From positions 1,736,001 to 1,800,000 of the forward strand of contig OZ255629.1 in assembly GCA_965276785.1 (NCBI GenBank): a stretch of DNA of 64,000 nucleotides, read 5' to 3'. A model generated the notes under the pieces. The model was not told the DNA's origin. It was given only the letters and a program-made list of their open reading frames with translations, and did not search any database. How positions within the stretch are numbered: the first letter of the stretch is position 1; each line of letters opens with the position of its first letter. The position numbers and the translations under genes are program-made. This DNA comes from LMUY01 sp965276785 (GTDB lineage Bacteria; Pseudomonadota; Alphaproteobacteria; Acetobacterales; Acetobacteraceae). Positions 7,824 to 16,751 of this stretch are shown piece by piece.

Positions 7824-8335
7824 CCCGGCTCAGCCGGGTTGCCCGGTTCTACTAGGAAGGTGTAGGTCGCATGGTATGCCACGCGGGTTTCGGCGCCGTC
7901 ATGCGCCGGGTCGCAGCCTGTGGCGGGCGCCGCACCGCCCTCCGTGTTAGTCCGCAGCACGTAGACGATGTTACTCATCTGGCCGGAGCCCTCGTGCTTG
8001 GACGCGCGGAGCACCAGCCACGGAACCGAACCCGCGACCGGCGACGGCATGGACACCATCACTGTGCCATACACCACGCTGCCGTCGGTGGACTTCCAGC
8101 TCGGTCCGGCGCCGTGGTGCCCCTCAGCCTGACCGGCCGCATCGGTCAGGGCCGCGTCGGGCCGTTGCAATGTCCAGGCGGCGCGGTCGCCGTTGCGCTT
8201 GCAGTCGTACACTTGCACCCCGGTGCCGATCCAACGCAGCACGCCCTCAGGCGCTGGCGCGGCATGGAGGGCCGATGCGCCGCCGAATGTGGCGGCCAAG
8301 CATCCGGCTATCGCCACGTCGCAAAGCTTGGTCAT
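7820..8335 (-). CDS. DUF3455 exported protein
   Basis: A 171-residue protein beginning MTKLCDVAIAGCLAATFGGA, a signal peptide ending near HAAPAPEG. The mature part carries LRWIGTGVQVYDCK, WTLQRPDAALTD, GHHGAGPSWKSTDGSVV and the late YVLRTNTEGGAAP and YHATYTF. This is the ordered pattern of the DUF3455 family, secreted proteins of unknown function found in bacteria and fungi. Its end overlaps the convergent gene by four bases. No partner is evident. Confidence 0.85.
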   Translation of the reverse strand: MTKLCDVAIAGCLAATFGGASALHAAPAPEGVLRWIGTGVQVYDCKRNGDRAAWTLQRPDAALTDAAGQAEGHHGAGPSWKSTDGSVVYGTVMVSMPSPVAGSVPWLVLRASKHEGSGQMSNIVYVLRTNTEGGAAPATGCDPAHDGAETRVAYHATYTFLVEPGNPAEPG

Positions 8336-8422
8336 GGTCGCTCCCACATATTGCCTAGCGCTACAACCGATTCGCATCGCGTCCGTTGCGCCTTGGCCTT
8401 GCACGTCCCACCAAACTCCGAA

Positions 8423-8475
8423 CACGGGCATGACGGTCAACTGTATTTCTAGGCTGCAGGCCGCGAACCGGACTG
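8423..8475. repeat. Dispersed repeat copy downstream of smc
   Basis: The block CACGGGCATGACGGTCAACT, followed by an AGGCTGCAGGC core and ACCGGAC, is closely matched at 37679-37735. The same terminal signature (ACCGGACAGCCG, then CACGGGGATGACG) recurs at 12865-12903. It lies a few bases beyond the TAG of smc in the smc to DUF3455 gap, and so in a 3' untranslated position. Confidence 0.6.
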
Positions 8476-8481
8476 CCGCGC

Positions 8482-11400
8482 CTACTCCGCCGCCACCCGT
8501 TGCTCCACCAGCGCCGCCGCGCGGGCTAGATCGACGGAGAGCAGCCGGGAGACCCCGCGCTCCTGCATCGTCACGCCATACAGACGGTCCATGCGCGCCA
8601 TGGTGAGATGGTGGTGGGTGACGACCAGGAAGCGAGTGCCGGTCTCGCGGACCATCTCGACCAGCAAGGTGCAGAAGCGCTCCACGTTGGCGTCGTCCAG
8701 CGGGGCGTCCACCTCGTCGAGCACGCAAATCGGCGCCGGGTTGCAGCGGAACACGGCGAAGATCAGCGAGAGCGCGGTCAGAGCCTGCTCGCCGCCGGAT
8801 AGCAGGGAGAGGGTCGCCAGCTTCTTGCCGGGGGGCTGGGCGTAGATTTCGAGGCCGGCCTGCAGCGGGTCCTCCGAGCCGACCAGCGCCAGATGGGCCC
8901 GGCCGCCGCCGAACATGCGGCCGAACAGGGCTTGGAAATGGCGGTCCACCTGGGCGAACACTTCCGCCAGGCGCTCGCGGCCCTCGCGGTTGATGTGGCC
9001 GACCGAACCGCGCAGCTTGGCGATGGCGGTGTTGAGGTCGGCCTTCTCGCCCTGCATTGCCGCGATCCGGGCCTCCATTGCTTCGGCCTCGATGGCGGCG
9101 CGCAGGTTCACCGGTCCCATGTCCTCGCGCTCCCGCGCCAGCCGGTCGAGCTTGCGGCGGGCGCGCTCTTCGGCCGCGGCGGAGACGTCGGCGGGCGCGG
9201 GCGGCAGCGGAGCGTTGGGGCCGAGCCGCTCCAGCACGCGCTCTGCCACGGTGCCCCAGGCGTGGTCTGCCTGGGTTGCGGCGGCTTCGGCGCGCACCAG
9301 GTGCTCGCGGGCTTGCGCGAGCGCTGCTTCGGCGGCCCGAGCTGCGGCGGCGGCGGCGGCCGCGGCGCGGCTGGCCCCCTCGACCGCGTCGGCGGCCCGG
9401 CGGTGGTCGGCCTGCGCGGCGGCCAAGGCGGCCGCGGCGGCCTCGGCCTGCCCGGAGATGGTCGCTGGTGCCTGGTTCAGCGCGGCCAGTTCGGCGGCCG
9501 CTGCGGCGGCGCGGGCCCGCAGATCGGTCTCGCGAGCGCTCGCCTCGGCGGCACGAAGGCTCTGGTTGTTCAGTTCGGCCGCCAGGGTTTGCAACCGGAT
9601 TCGGCGGGCGGCCTGCTCACGGCCCGCGTCGCGATGGGCGGCCTGGGCTGCGGCGTCGCGGGCGCGGGCGGCGGCCAGGGCGGCGCGGGCGCGCTCCACT
9701 CCAGCACGCAACACGGTGAGGTCGGGCAAGCTGGCACGCTCGGCCTGCAGGGTGGCGAGTGCGGCTGCCGCCTCGTCGGCGTCTGGCGCCAGGCGGGCCA
9801 GTTGCGCCTCCACCGCGGCGAGCTTGGCGGCCGCGTCCTGGGCGGCCGATGCCAAGCGGGCGTGCTCGGTGCGAAGCCGCTCCGCCCGCGTTTCCGCCTC
9901 GCGCCGGGCAGCACGGGCGGCGGCATCGGCGGCGGCGGCGGCGCGGTCGGCGGCTTCGGCCTGGCTGCGGGCGGCGGTGGAGTCGGCGGCGGCGGCGCGG
10001 AGCTGAGCCAGCTCGCCGCGCAGGCCGTTCAGGCGGTTGCGCTGCTGCAACCGGACTGCCGCGGCGGTTGGCGTGCCGGCGCGCACGGTGTAGCCGTCCC
10101 AGCGCCAGACTGCCCCGGCGCGCGATACCAGGACTTGCCCGGCGAGCAAGCTGGGCTGCTTGGCGTCGCCTTCCGCCTCGGTCTCAACCAGCACGATGGC
10201 GGACAGAGCGCGGCCGAGGGCGGCGGGGCCGCAGACCAGCCGGTCCAGCGCGGGCGAAGCGGCGGGGGGGAGCGGCGGCAGGTCGCGCCAGTGGCGGGCA
10301 GCGGCGGGGTCGGCGGCGGCGCCGAGCTCCTCGCCGAGAGCGGCGCCGAGGGCGGCTTCCAGCCCGGCGGGCACGGTGAGCGCGTCCACCATTGGCGGCC
10401 AGCGCTCGGCCTCGTTCACGCCGAGCACCTCGGCAAGGGCGGCAGCTTGGGCGGTGAGCTTGGCGAGCGAGGCGGCGTCGGCGGCATCGCGTTGCCGGGC
10501 GGCGCTGGTGGCGGCAGCGGCGGCGGCGCGGGCTTGCTCGGCGGTCTCCTGGGCGCGGCGGGCGGCTTCGGCGGCGGTGCGAGCCTCCGCGGCCTCGGCG
10601 GCGAGCGCGGCCAGCTTCGCCGGGTCGACCTGGGCGGCGGCGGCGCGGTCGCGGTCGGCACGCAGTTGGGCCGATTGGCCGCCGAGCCGCTTGGCCCGTG
10701 CTTCCGCCTGCGCCAGGGTTTGGGTAAGGGCTTGGCCGGTGGCGGTGAGTCCGGCGGCGCGCTCGATCTCGTGGTTGGCCGCGGTCTCGGCCGCGCGCGC
10801 GGCGTCCTGGGCGGCGGCACGCTCGGTTTCGGCGGCTGCGAGCCGGGCCGGGGCGGCGGCTTCGGCGACTTGCAGCCCCTCGCGCTCGGCGGCGAACCGG
10901 GTGGCGGCGGCATCGGCGTCGGCTTTGCTGCGCTCGGCGTGGGCGAGGTCCCGCTCGACCTGGGTATGCCGAGTGACCGCCGTGGCGAGCGCGTCACGGG
11001 CGCGCGCCACCTCGGCTGCCATTTGTTCGCGCACGAGGCGCAGCCGCTCCAGCGCGGTGCGGGCGGCTGCTTCGACCTCGCGCAGCGGCGGCAATGCGGC
11101 GGCGGTGCCGGTCTCGCTGCGGGCGGCGGCGGCGGTTGTCTGGGCCGCCGTGGCTAGGGTGGTGCGGGCCGTGGCGAGGCTCGTGGCGGCAGCAGCCCGC
11201 TCCGCCTCGGCGCGGGCGCGGGCGATGGCGAGCAGTTCGGTCTCCGCCTCCCGCACCGCGGTGGACAGGGTGCGCCAGCGGTTGGCCTGGCGGGCCTGCT
11301 TTTGCAACGCCGCCAACTGCCCGTCGAGTTGGCTGCGCAAATCCTGCGCCCGCTCCAGATTGGCCTCGGCCGCGCGCAGCTTCAGCTCGGCCTCGTGCCG

Positions 11401-11934
11401 GCGCGCGTGCAGCCCGGTGATGCCGGCGGCTTCCTCCAGCACGGCGCGGCGCTCGTCCGGGCGGGCGTTGATGATGGTGCCGACCCGGCCTTGGCTCACC
11501 ATGGCGGAGGAGCGCGCGCCGCTGGCCAGGTCGGCGAACAGGGTCTGCACGTCGCGGGCGCGGGCCTCGCGGCCGTTGACGCGGAAGGTGCTGCCGGCGC
11601 CGCGCTCGATCTTGCGGCTGATCTGCAGTTCCGGCGCTTCGTGGAACGGCGGCGGCGCGGTGCCGGCCGCCTCCTCCAGCGTCACCACCACTTCGGCCAG
11701 GTTGCGGCTGGGGCGGGCGGCGGAGCCGGCGAAGATCACGTCGTCCATCTCGCCGCCGCGCAGGGAGCGGGCGCTGGCCTCGCCCATGGCCCAGCGTAGC
11801 GCCTCCACCACGTTGGATTTGCCGCAGCCGTTGGGACCGACCACGCCGGTCAGCCCCGGGAGGATCTCCACGGTCTGCGGCTCGGCGAAGCTCTTGAAGC
11901 CGGCGATGCGCAGCCGGGTGAACGCGACGGGCAA
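8482..11934 (-). CDS. smc: Chromosome segregation ATPase SMC
   Basis: An 1150-residue structural-maintenance-of-chromosomes protein, the normal length. The Walker A loop GPNGCGKSN is at residues 33-41, and the C-terminal head has the signature LLSGGEQALTALSL and Walker B CVLDEVDAPLD. Two long coiled coils, very rich in Ala, Arg and Glu, flank a hinge near residues 500-650. It works with ScpAB in condensing and separating replicated origins. No ATG or GTG fits; a TTG at 11934, 5 bases after the dsbA-like stop, gives a start just before VAFTRLRIAGFKSF. Extreme GC bias creates long meaningless frames opposite the coiled coils. Confidence 0.97.
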   Translation of the reverse strand: MPVAFTRLRIAGFKSFAEPQTVEILPGLTGVVGPNGCGKSNVVEALRWAMGEASARSLRGGEMDDVIFAGSAARPSRNLAEVVVTLEEAAGTAPPPFHEAPELQISRKIERGAGSTFRVNGREARARDVQTLFADLASGARSSAMVSQGRVGTIINARPDERRAVLEEAAGITGLHARRHEAELKLRAAEANLERAQDLRSQLDGQLAALQKQARQANRWRTLSTAVREAETELLAIARARAEAERAAAATSLATARTTLATAAQTTAAAARSETGTAAALPPLREVEAAARTALERLRLVREQMAAEVARARDALATAVTRHTQVERDLAHAERSKADADAAATRFAAEREGLQVAEAAAPARLAAAETERAAAQDAARAAETAANHEIERAAGLTATGQALTQTLAQAEARAKRLGGQSAQLRADRDRAAAAQVDPAKLAALAAEAAEARTAAEAARRAQETAEQARAAAAAATSAARQRDAADAASLAKLTAQAAALAEVLGVNEAERWPPMVDALTVPAGLEAALGAALGEELGAAADPAAARHWRDLPPLPPAASPALDRLVCGPAALGRALSAIVLVETEAEGDAKQPSLLAGQVLVSRAGAVWRWDGYTVRAGTPTAAAVRLQQRNRLNGLRGELAQLRAAAADSTAARSQAEAADRAAAAADAAARAARREAETRAERLRTEHARLASAAQDAAAKLAAVEAQLARLAPDADEAAAALATLQAERASLPDLTVLRAGVERARAALAAARARDAAAQAAHRDAGREQAARRIRLQTLAAELNNQSLRAAEASARETDLRARAAAAAAELAALNQAPATISGQAEAAAAALAAAQADHRRAADAVEGASRAAAAAAAAARAAEAALAQAREHLVRAEAAATQADHAWGTVAERVLERLGPNAPLPPAPADVSAAAEERARRKLDRLAREREDMGPVNLRAAIEAEAMEARIAAMQGEKADLNTAIAKLRGSVGHINREGRERLAEVFAQVDRHFQALFGRMFGGGRAHLALVGSEDPLQAGLEIYAQPPGKKLATLSLLSGGEQALTALSLIFAVFRCNPAPICVLDEVDAPLDDANVERFCTLLVEMVRETGTRFLVVTHHHLTMARMDRLYGVTMQERGVSRLLSVDLARAAALVEQRVAAE

Positions 11935-11939
11935 CGGGC

Positions 11940-12557
11940 TCAGGCCGCGGCGGCGACCAGGCTGGCGATGGTGTTGTAGGGCTGCTCGCCGGCATGGGGC
12001 TTGTCGTTGATGACGAAGGTGGGGGTGCTGTCCACCTTGTATTTGTCCTGACCCATCTGCTGCTCGGCCAGGATGGCGGTGCGCAGGGCCTGGTCGTTGA
12101 CCGTGGCGTCGAACACCGGGCGGGGCATGCCGGCCAAGGCGGCGCGCTTGAAGATCTCCTCGGTCGGGTCGATGCCGCGGGCGAAGGCCCAGCGGTCTTG
12201 GCTGGCGAGCAGCGTGTTCACGAACGCCTCGTAGCGGCTCGGCGGCAGGGCGCGGGCGACCATGGCGGCGGTGAGGGCCACCTGGTCGAGCGGGAAGTCC
12301 CGGTAGATGTAGCGCAGCTTGCCGGTGTCGATCAGCTTGCTCTGCACTTCGGGAAACACCTCCTTGGACCAGGCGGCGCAATGGGTGCAGGTGAGCGAGA
12401 ACCATTCCTGCATGGTCACCGGGGCGTTGTCCTGGCCCAGGCTGCGCGGGGCCATGCGCGGGTCGGAGTCGTCGGCGCGGGCGAAGGCGGGGGCGAAAGC
12501 GGGCACGGCGAAGGCGCCGGCTGTGGCGGCGATCAGGATGCGTCGGGTCAGCAGCAT
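11940..12557 (-). CDS. DsbA-family thiol:disulfide oxidoreductase
   Basis: A 205-residue exported thioredoxin-fold protein. Signal peptide MLLTRRILIAATAGAFAVPA is followed by SLTCTHCAAW, with catalytic C57-T-H-C60, an inserted helical domain, and the cis-proline loop DSTPTFVIN. This is the DsbA/DSBA-like group usually found beside smc in Alphaproteobacteria. GAGG six bases upstream favours the ATG at 12557 over the in-frame ATG at 12569. It probably introduces or shuffles disulfides in periplasmic proteins and is cotranscribed with smc. Confidence 0.92.
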   Translation of the reverse strand: MLLTRRILIAATAGAFAVPAFAPAFARADDSDPRMAPRSLGQDNAPVTMQEWFSLTCTHCAAWSKEVFPEVQSKLIDTGKLRYIYRDFPLDQVALTAAMVARALPPSRYEAFVNTLLASQDRWAFARGIDPTEEIFKRAALAGMPRPVFDATVNDQALRTAILAEQQMGQDKYKVDSTPTFVINDKPHAGEQPYNTIASLVAAAA

Positions 12558-12928
12558 AGCATGCCTCATACAAGGTCGAACCGAGTCGCGACGCATTGGT
12601 GGCGGCGCGAGCGGACCCTACACGAGCATGGCCGGCCGCGTCAGGGCTGATGGATCGCACATGGATAGCCATGGCCGCGATGGCCAGGGCGAACCCTGGG
12701 CTGGCGTCGCCAGCCGTGCCAGTCCTTGCACCGCCGTGTCCAGGCGGACCGCGTGGATCCCTCCGCAGCCATTCCACGGGCGTTGCCCGCGGAACCTTTG
12801 GCTGCTCCGCCCGGATCAAGTCCGGGCATGACGGTAAAGCATTGTATTCTGTCACTTTCGACGCACCGGACAGCCGTGTGTCGAGCACGGGGATGACGAT
12901 CAGCTTTGGCGTGACGGTGTTGGCCGGG
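12558..12928. other. 371-bp non-coding gap with dispersed repeat fragments
   Basis: No convincing gene is seen. The gap holds the perfect hairpin GCCCGGATCAAGTCCGGGC at 12809-12827 followed by ATGACGGT, and a second fragment near 12865-12903 ending CACGGGGATGACG. Both belong to repeat families present at 37577-37688 and 50861-51002. The region must also carry the promoter of the dsbA-like/smc transcript. Confidence 0.6.
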
Positions 12929-13894
12929 TCAGCCAGAGGTAGCCTGCACGATGGGAGCGAGCGGGGCGGGTAGCGGGGGCGCAGGCGGCTCCTCCATCGC
13001 ATTGGCGCGGACCGGGTCCGATGGCAGGGCCAGCGGGTCCGACGTGTCCACCACCACCACGAGGTGGCCGGCAAGCGGGGTGGGCGTGGCATCCTTCGGC
13101 AGCAGGGCGGCAAAGCGGCGTTGCGTCTGCGCCGCCTCCTGCAACTCGGCGTCGATCAGGCCGTGCTGGTCGAGGTAGAGGTTGAACTTGGACGGGATGC
13201 GGATGCAGCCTTCCGAATCCCAATGGCCCAGCCGCGGCTCCAGCACGGCCGGGTCGGTCGCGTGCATCTCCAGCCGCACCGCCATCAGGGCGCCGGGGGT
13301 GCGCCAATCGTCGGTGGTCTGCCAGCCGAAATCCCACACCCGCATGCCGCGGGTGCCGTTCCCCAGGATGTGGTTCTCGTTGTAGGTGCCCTGGGCGCGG
13401 TAGCCCAGCACCGCGGTGCCGTTCTCGAACACGCCGACCGGGGTGCGGAAATGCTCCTTGCGGCCCGGCTTGCCGGTGCTCACCCGCACCTGGCCGACCA
13501 CCTCCCAGGCCTCGCCCTCCGGATAGGCCGCCACCACCCAGAGCCGCTGCACCAGGGCTGAGCGGTCCACCACGAGCACGACCTGGGCTGCGTCGATGGC
13601 AACCGCTTGGGTCTGCAACAAACCGCGCGCGCCCGCCAGAGCCATGGCGGTGAGCCGTGGATTGTCGGGCAGCAGCAGGCCGCCAAGCTGCCGCCGCATG
13701 TCCGCGGCCAGGGCGTCCGCCTCGGGATGGCGCGCGACGAGCTTGGCCAGCAAGGCGGGATGGCTGATTGGCGCCGCCGCAGCGATTCGCTGGGGTGCCA
13801 GGGTCTGCCCACGGACGAGCTGCGGCAGCAAGGGCGCGAGGGCGAGCAGGAGAACGGCGATGCGGCGCAAGGAGGAACCTGCAGGAGTAAGCAA
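12929..13894 (-). CDS. L,D-transpeptidase (YkuD domain)
   Basis: A 321-residue exported protein with a signal peptide ending about residue 30 (LVRGQT). The YkuD domain includes VRVSTGKPGRKEHFRTPVGVF and the catalytic block GHWDSEGCIRIP with Cys230, preceded by His211 (EMHATD, where HG is more usual). Such enzymes make 3-3 crosslinks in peptidoglycan or attach lipoproteins to it. A long Pro/Ala-rich C-terminal tail follows the domain. The gene sits inside the otherwise conserved mutY-DUF721-dsbA-smc neighbourhood. Confidence 0.88.
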   Translation of the reverse strand: MLTPAGSSLRRIAVLLLALAPLLPQLVRGQTLAPQRIAAAAPISHPALLAKLVARHPEADALAADMRRQLGGLLLPDNPRLTAMALAGARGLLQTQAVAIDAAQVVLVVDRSALVQRLWVVAAYPEGEAWEVVGQVRVSTGKPGRKEHFRTPVGVFENGTAVLGYRAQGTYNENHILGNGTRGMRVWDFGWQTTDDWRTPGALMAVRLEMHATDPAVLEPRLGHWDSEGCIRIPSKFNLYLDQHGLIDAELQEAAQTQRRFAALLPKDATPTPLAGHLVVVVDTSDPLALPSDPVRANAMEEPPAPPLPAPLAPIVQATSG

Positions 13895-14016
13895 GCCAGA
13901 TATTTGGCGACCTCAACATGCCACCGCATTGCGCGCCAGAACGTTAAGCGATTGTTGTCATGCAGCTATTTTATCGACTGTTGCAGCAAAGCAACGCCGT
14001 GTCATGCCTGTCTGCA

Positions 14017-14478
14017 TCATCGCTCGGTAAACCGGCGTGGTTTGGTCGTGATCGCTGCGGCGAGCCGAGCCAAGGCGTCGTGTAGCGGGCCTGGCGCCAG
14101 CCCAAGCACCGGAACCGGGCCGGGTATGGCGGCCGCGAGAGGCGATGCGAGGGCGGGGGCGGCGGTATCCTGGGTGAAGCGCAACCGCTCCACCACGATG
14201 CGGCCGAGATGGCCGTTGATGCGGGATAGCAACTCGCCCGTCATGTGCTGCAGCTCCATGGCCACCGGCCCGGCACAGGCCACTGTGAGCGTGGTGGCGG
14301 ATAGCCGCCGCGGTTCGGTGACGGCAGCCAGCGCCGGGCCGACAATGGCCGACCAGTCGGTCAGCAACTGGGCGCTGGCAGGCGAGCGTCGGCGGAAGGC
14401 GGGGCGCAGCAGGGCGGGCAAGACGCTGCCGACCGCACGCGGCCCCCAAACGTTGCGCTTCTCGTCCTCTGCCTGCAT
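14017..14478 (-). CDS. DUF721 protein (DciA-like)
   Basis: A 153-residue protein with the DUF721 core: WGPRAVGSVLPALLRPAFRR, TDWSAIVGPALAAVTEPRRL, then TLTVACAGPVAMELQHM and LLSRINGHLG with VVERLRFTQD. This is the KH-like fold of the DciA family, which loads the replicative helicase in bacteria that lack DnaC. The start ATG at 14478 lies nine bases from the mutY start on the opposite strand. Position beside mutY, dsbA and smc is the usual alphaproteobacterial arrangement. Function in helicase loading is inferred from the family. Confidence 0.8.
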   Translation of the reverse strand: MQAEDEKRNVWGPRAVGSVLPALLRPAFRRRSPASAQLLTDWSAIVGPALAAVTEPRRLSATTLTVACAGPVAMELQHMTGELLSRINGHLGRIVVERLRFTQDTAAPALASPLAAAIPGPVPVLGLAPGPLHDALARLAAAITTKPRRFTER

Positions 14479-14487
14479 ATCGCCGCC

Positions 14488-15537
14488 GTGCCCTCCGCTC
14501 CAGAACCCGAAAAGCTGCTGCTTTGGTATGACCGGGCGCGCCGCCGCCTGCCGTGGCGGGCCGAACCCGGCGAACCGCCCGACCCGTATCGCGTGTGGCT
14601 GTCGGAGATCATGCTGCAGCAAACCACCGTTGCTGCGGTGATACCGTATTTCGAGCGCTTCCTGCAGCGTTTTCCCACTGTCGCGGTGCTGGCGGCGGCG
14701 GCGGAGGCGGAGGTGCTCGCCGCCTGGGCCGGGCTGGGCTACTACGCGCGCGCCCGCAACCTGCATGCCTGTGCGCGGCAGGTGGCGGCGTCGGGCGGGT
14801 TCCCGCGCGATGTGGCAGGCCTGCGGGCGCTGCCGGGCATTGGGGCTTACACGGCGTCGGCGATTGCGGCGATCGCGTTCGGGGTGCCGGCGGTGCCGGT
14901 CGACGGCAACGTGGAGCGGGTGATGGCACGGTTATTCGCCGTGACCACGCCGTTGCCGCTGGGCCGCCACATCATTGCCGCGGCCGCCGAGACCATGGGG
15001 CAGGACCCGGCGGCCTACGCCCGGCCGTCCGACTTCGCGCAGGCTTTGTTCGACCTTGGCGCCACGATCTGCAGCCCCGCTGCGCCCGCCTGCGCGCTGT
15101 GTCCGTTTATGGGCGAGTGCCGCGGCCGGCTGGCCGGGATCGCCGCCGAGTTGCCGCGCAAGGCGCCGAAAAAGGCGCGGCCGCGGCGGTTCGGGGCACA
15201 TTTCTGGCTGACCGACGGGGCTGGCCAGGTGCTGCTGCGGCGCCGTCCGCCGAGCGGCTTGCTGGGCGGCATGACGGAGTTGCCCGGCACTGCCTGGCGC
15301 CCGGAGCCTTGGAGCGAGGCGGAGGCGGTGGCCGCCGCGCCCATGCAGGCGGGGTGGCGCCGGGCCGGGCGAGCCTTGCACGGTCTTACCCACTTCGAAC
15401 TGGCGCTGGACGTCTATGCCGCCGCCGTGCCGGAGATCGCGGCGGACGGTTTCCTGCGCCCGGCCACGGCGCTGGCGGAGGAGGCACTGCCGACCGTAAT
15501 GCGCAAGTGCATCCGCGTCGCCCAGGATTTCGCATGA
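14488..15537 (+). CDS. mutY: A/G-specific adenine glycosylase MutY
   Basis: A 349-residue base-excision repair enzyme that removes adenine mispaired with 8-oxoguanine. Catalytic Glu40 is in LSEIMLQQTT and Asp139 in VPVDGNVERV, after the helix-hairpin-helix LPGIGAYTASAI. The 4Fe-4S loop is C195-x6-C202-x2-C205-x5-C211. The C-terminal NUDIX-like domain (FGAHFWLTDGAGQVLLRRRP) reads the oxidised base. The start is GTG with no visible ribosome site and only nine bases from the divergent DUF721 start. The stop overlaps the next gene (ATGA). Confidence 0.97.
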   Translation: MPSAPEPEKLLLWYDRARRRLPWRAEPGEPPDPYRVWLSEIMLQQTTVAAVIPYFERFLQRFPTVAVLAAAAEAEVLAAWAGLGYYARARNLHACARQVAASGGFPRDVAGLRALPGIGAYTASAIAAIAFGVPAVPVDGNVERVMARLFAVTTPLPLGRHIIAAAAETMGQDPAAYARPSDFAQALFDLGATICSPAAPACALCPFMGECRGRLAGIAAELPRKAPKKARPRRFGAHFWLTDGAGQVLLRRRPPSGLLGGMTELPGTAWRPEPWSEAEAVAAAPMQAGWRRAGRALHGLTHFELALDVYAAAVPEIAADGFLRPATALAEEALPTVMRKCIRVAQDFA

Positions 15538-16751
15538 CGCGACGGCCCGGGCTGGTTTTCATCCTGCTGACGCTCGGGATTGACGCGCTGGGCTTCGGCA
15601 TCGTGGTGCCGATCGTGCCTGGCCTGGTGGAAGCCATGACTGGCGGCAGCACCAGCCGCGCCGCCGAGTGGGTGGGTGCGCTGGTGGCGACCTTCTCGCT
15701 GGCGCAGTTTTTTGCCGCGCCGGTGCTGGGCGGGCTGTCGGACCGGTATGGGCGGCGGCCGATCATCATCCTGGCCATGCTGGGTGTGGCGGCAAACTAC
15801 TTGCTGCTGGCCTGGGCGCCTTCGCTGGCCTGGTTGTTCCTGGGGCGCCTGCTGGCGGGGGCGACGGCGGCCAATTTCTCCACCGCCACCGCCTATGTCG
15901 CCGATATCACCGAGCCGGCGAAGCGGTCGGCGCGCTTCGGGCTGGTCGGGGCCACGTTCGGCGCCGGGTTCGTGTTCGGGCCGGCGCTCGGCGGGGTGCT
16001 CGGCGCCATCAACCTGCGGCTGCCGTTCCTGGTGGCGGCCGGGCTGGCGCTGGCGGATGCGGCGTTCGGCGCCCTGGCGATGCCGGAGAGCCTGCCGCGG
16101 GAGCGACGCCGCCCGTTCTCGTGGCGGCGCGCCAACCCGCTTGGCACGCTGCACATCCTGCTGGCCGACCGGGTCACCGGCTGGCTCACCGCGTCCTGGG
16201 CGCTGCTCTGGTTCGGCCTTGGCGCGCTGCAGAGCACCTTCGTGCTGTCGATGGGGCTGCGCTTTGGCTGGGGGCCGAAGGAGAACGGCTGGGCCCTGGC
16301 CGCGCTCGGCCTGACACAGGCGCTGGTGCAAGGCCTGCTGGTGCAACCGGTGATCCGCTGGCTTGGGGAGCGCGGGGCGGCGTTCGCCGGATTCGCGCTC
16401 GGTGCGGCGGCCTACCTGGTGTTCGGCCTGGCGCCGGCGGGCTGGGTGATCTATCTCGCCGTGCTGCTACAGGCTCTGGGCGCCGTTGCCACGCCGGCGT
16501 TGCGCAGCCTGCTCTCGGTGCGCGCCGGGCCGGAGCGGCAGGGCGAGACGCAGGGGGGCTTGTCCTCGGTGCAAGGATTGACCGCAGTGGTGGCGCCGCT
16601 GCTGGCATCGTTCGTGTATTCCGGTGCGGTGCGCTGGGGTGGCGTGGCTTGGGCGGGGGCGCCGTTCCTGCTCGGCGCAATCGCCTATGCCATGGGCGCG
16701 GTGGTGTTCGCGCGGTCACGCGTGCGGACGGTCGCCCATCAGCCGGGCTAG
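15534..16751 (+). CDS. MFS exporter of the TetA/DHA1 type
   Basis: A 405-residue membrane protein with twelve predicted helices. The N terminus LGIDALGFGIVVPIVPGLV and the motif A loop GGLSDRYGRRPII are characteristic of the TCR/Tet-like DHA1 group, and GRLLAGATAANFSTATAYVA matches helix 4 of the same group. It starts inside the mutY stop (ATGA), so it is likely cotranscribed. Class-typical genes export tetracycline, but chromosomal relatives are common with unknown substrates, so resistance should not be assumed. It overlaps the convergent SGNH gene by 36 bases. Confidence 0.88.
   Translation: MTRRPGLVFILLTLGIDALGFGIVVPIVPGLVEAMTGGSTSRAAEWVGALVATFSLAQFFAAPVLGGLSDRYGRRPIIILAMLGVAANYLLLAWAPSLAWLFLGRLLAGATAANFSTATAYVADITEPAKRSARFGLVGATFGAGFVFGPALGGVLGAINLRLPFLVAAGLALADAAFGALAMPESLPRERRRPFSWRRANPLGTLHILLADRVTGWLTASWALLWFGLGALQSTFVLSMGLRFGWGPKENGWALAALGLTQALVQGLLVQPVIRWLGERGAAFAGFALGAAAYLVFGLAPAGWVIYLAVLLQALGAVATPALRSLLSVRAGPERQGETQGGLSSVQGLTAVVAPLLASFVYSGAVRWGGVAWAGAPFLLGAIAYAMGAVVFARSRVRTVAHQPG

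Noticed and set aside
9300..10800. GC-rich periodic sequence that might be taken for a CRISPR or tandem array
   Set aside because: There are no equal-length spacers or conserved repeat units; periodicity comes from Ala/Glu-rich coiled-coil codons in smc. No cas genes occur in the window.
8893..11157. A very long open frame on the plus strand opposite smc (over 700 residues), rich in Gly, Ala and Arg
   Set aside because: It is antisense to the Ala/Arg/Glu-rich coiled coils of smc; GC-rich third positions remove stops on the other strand. The sequence has no domain.
15534..16751. Calling the second MFS gene a tetracycline resistance gene
   Set aside because: Motifs fit the wide TetA/DHA1 group, but it is a chromosomal gene coupled to mutY with no regulator of the TetR type; substrate is unknown.
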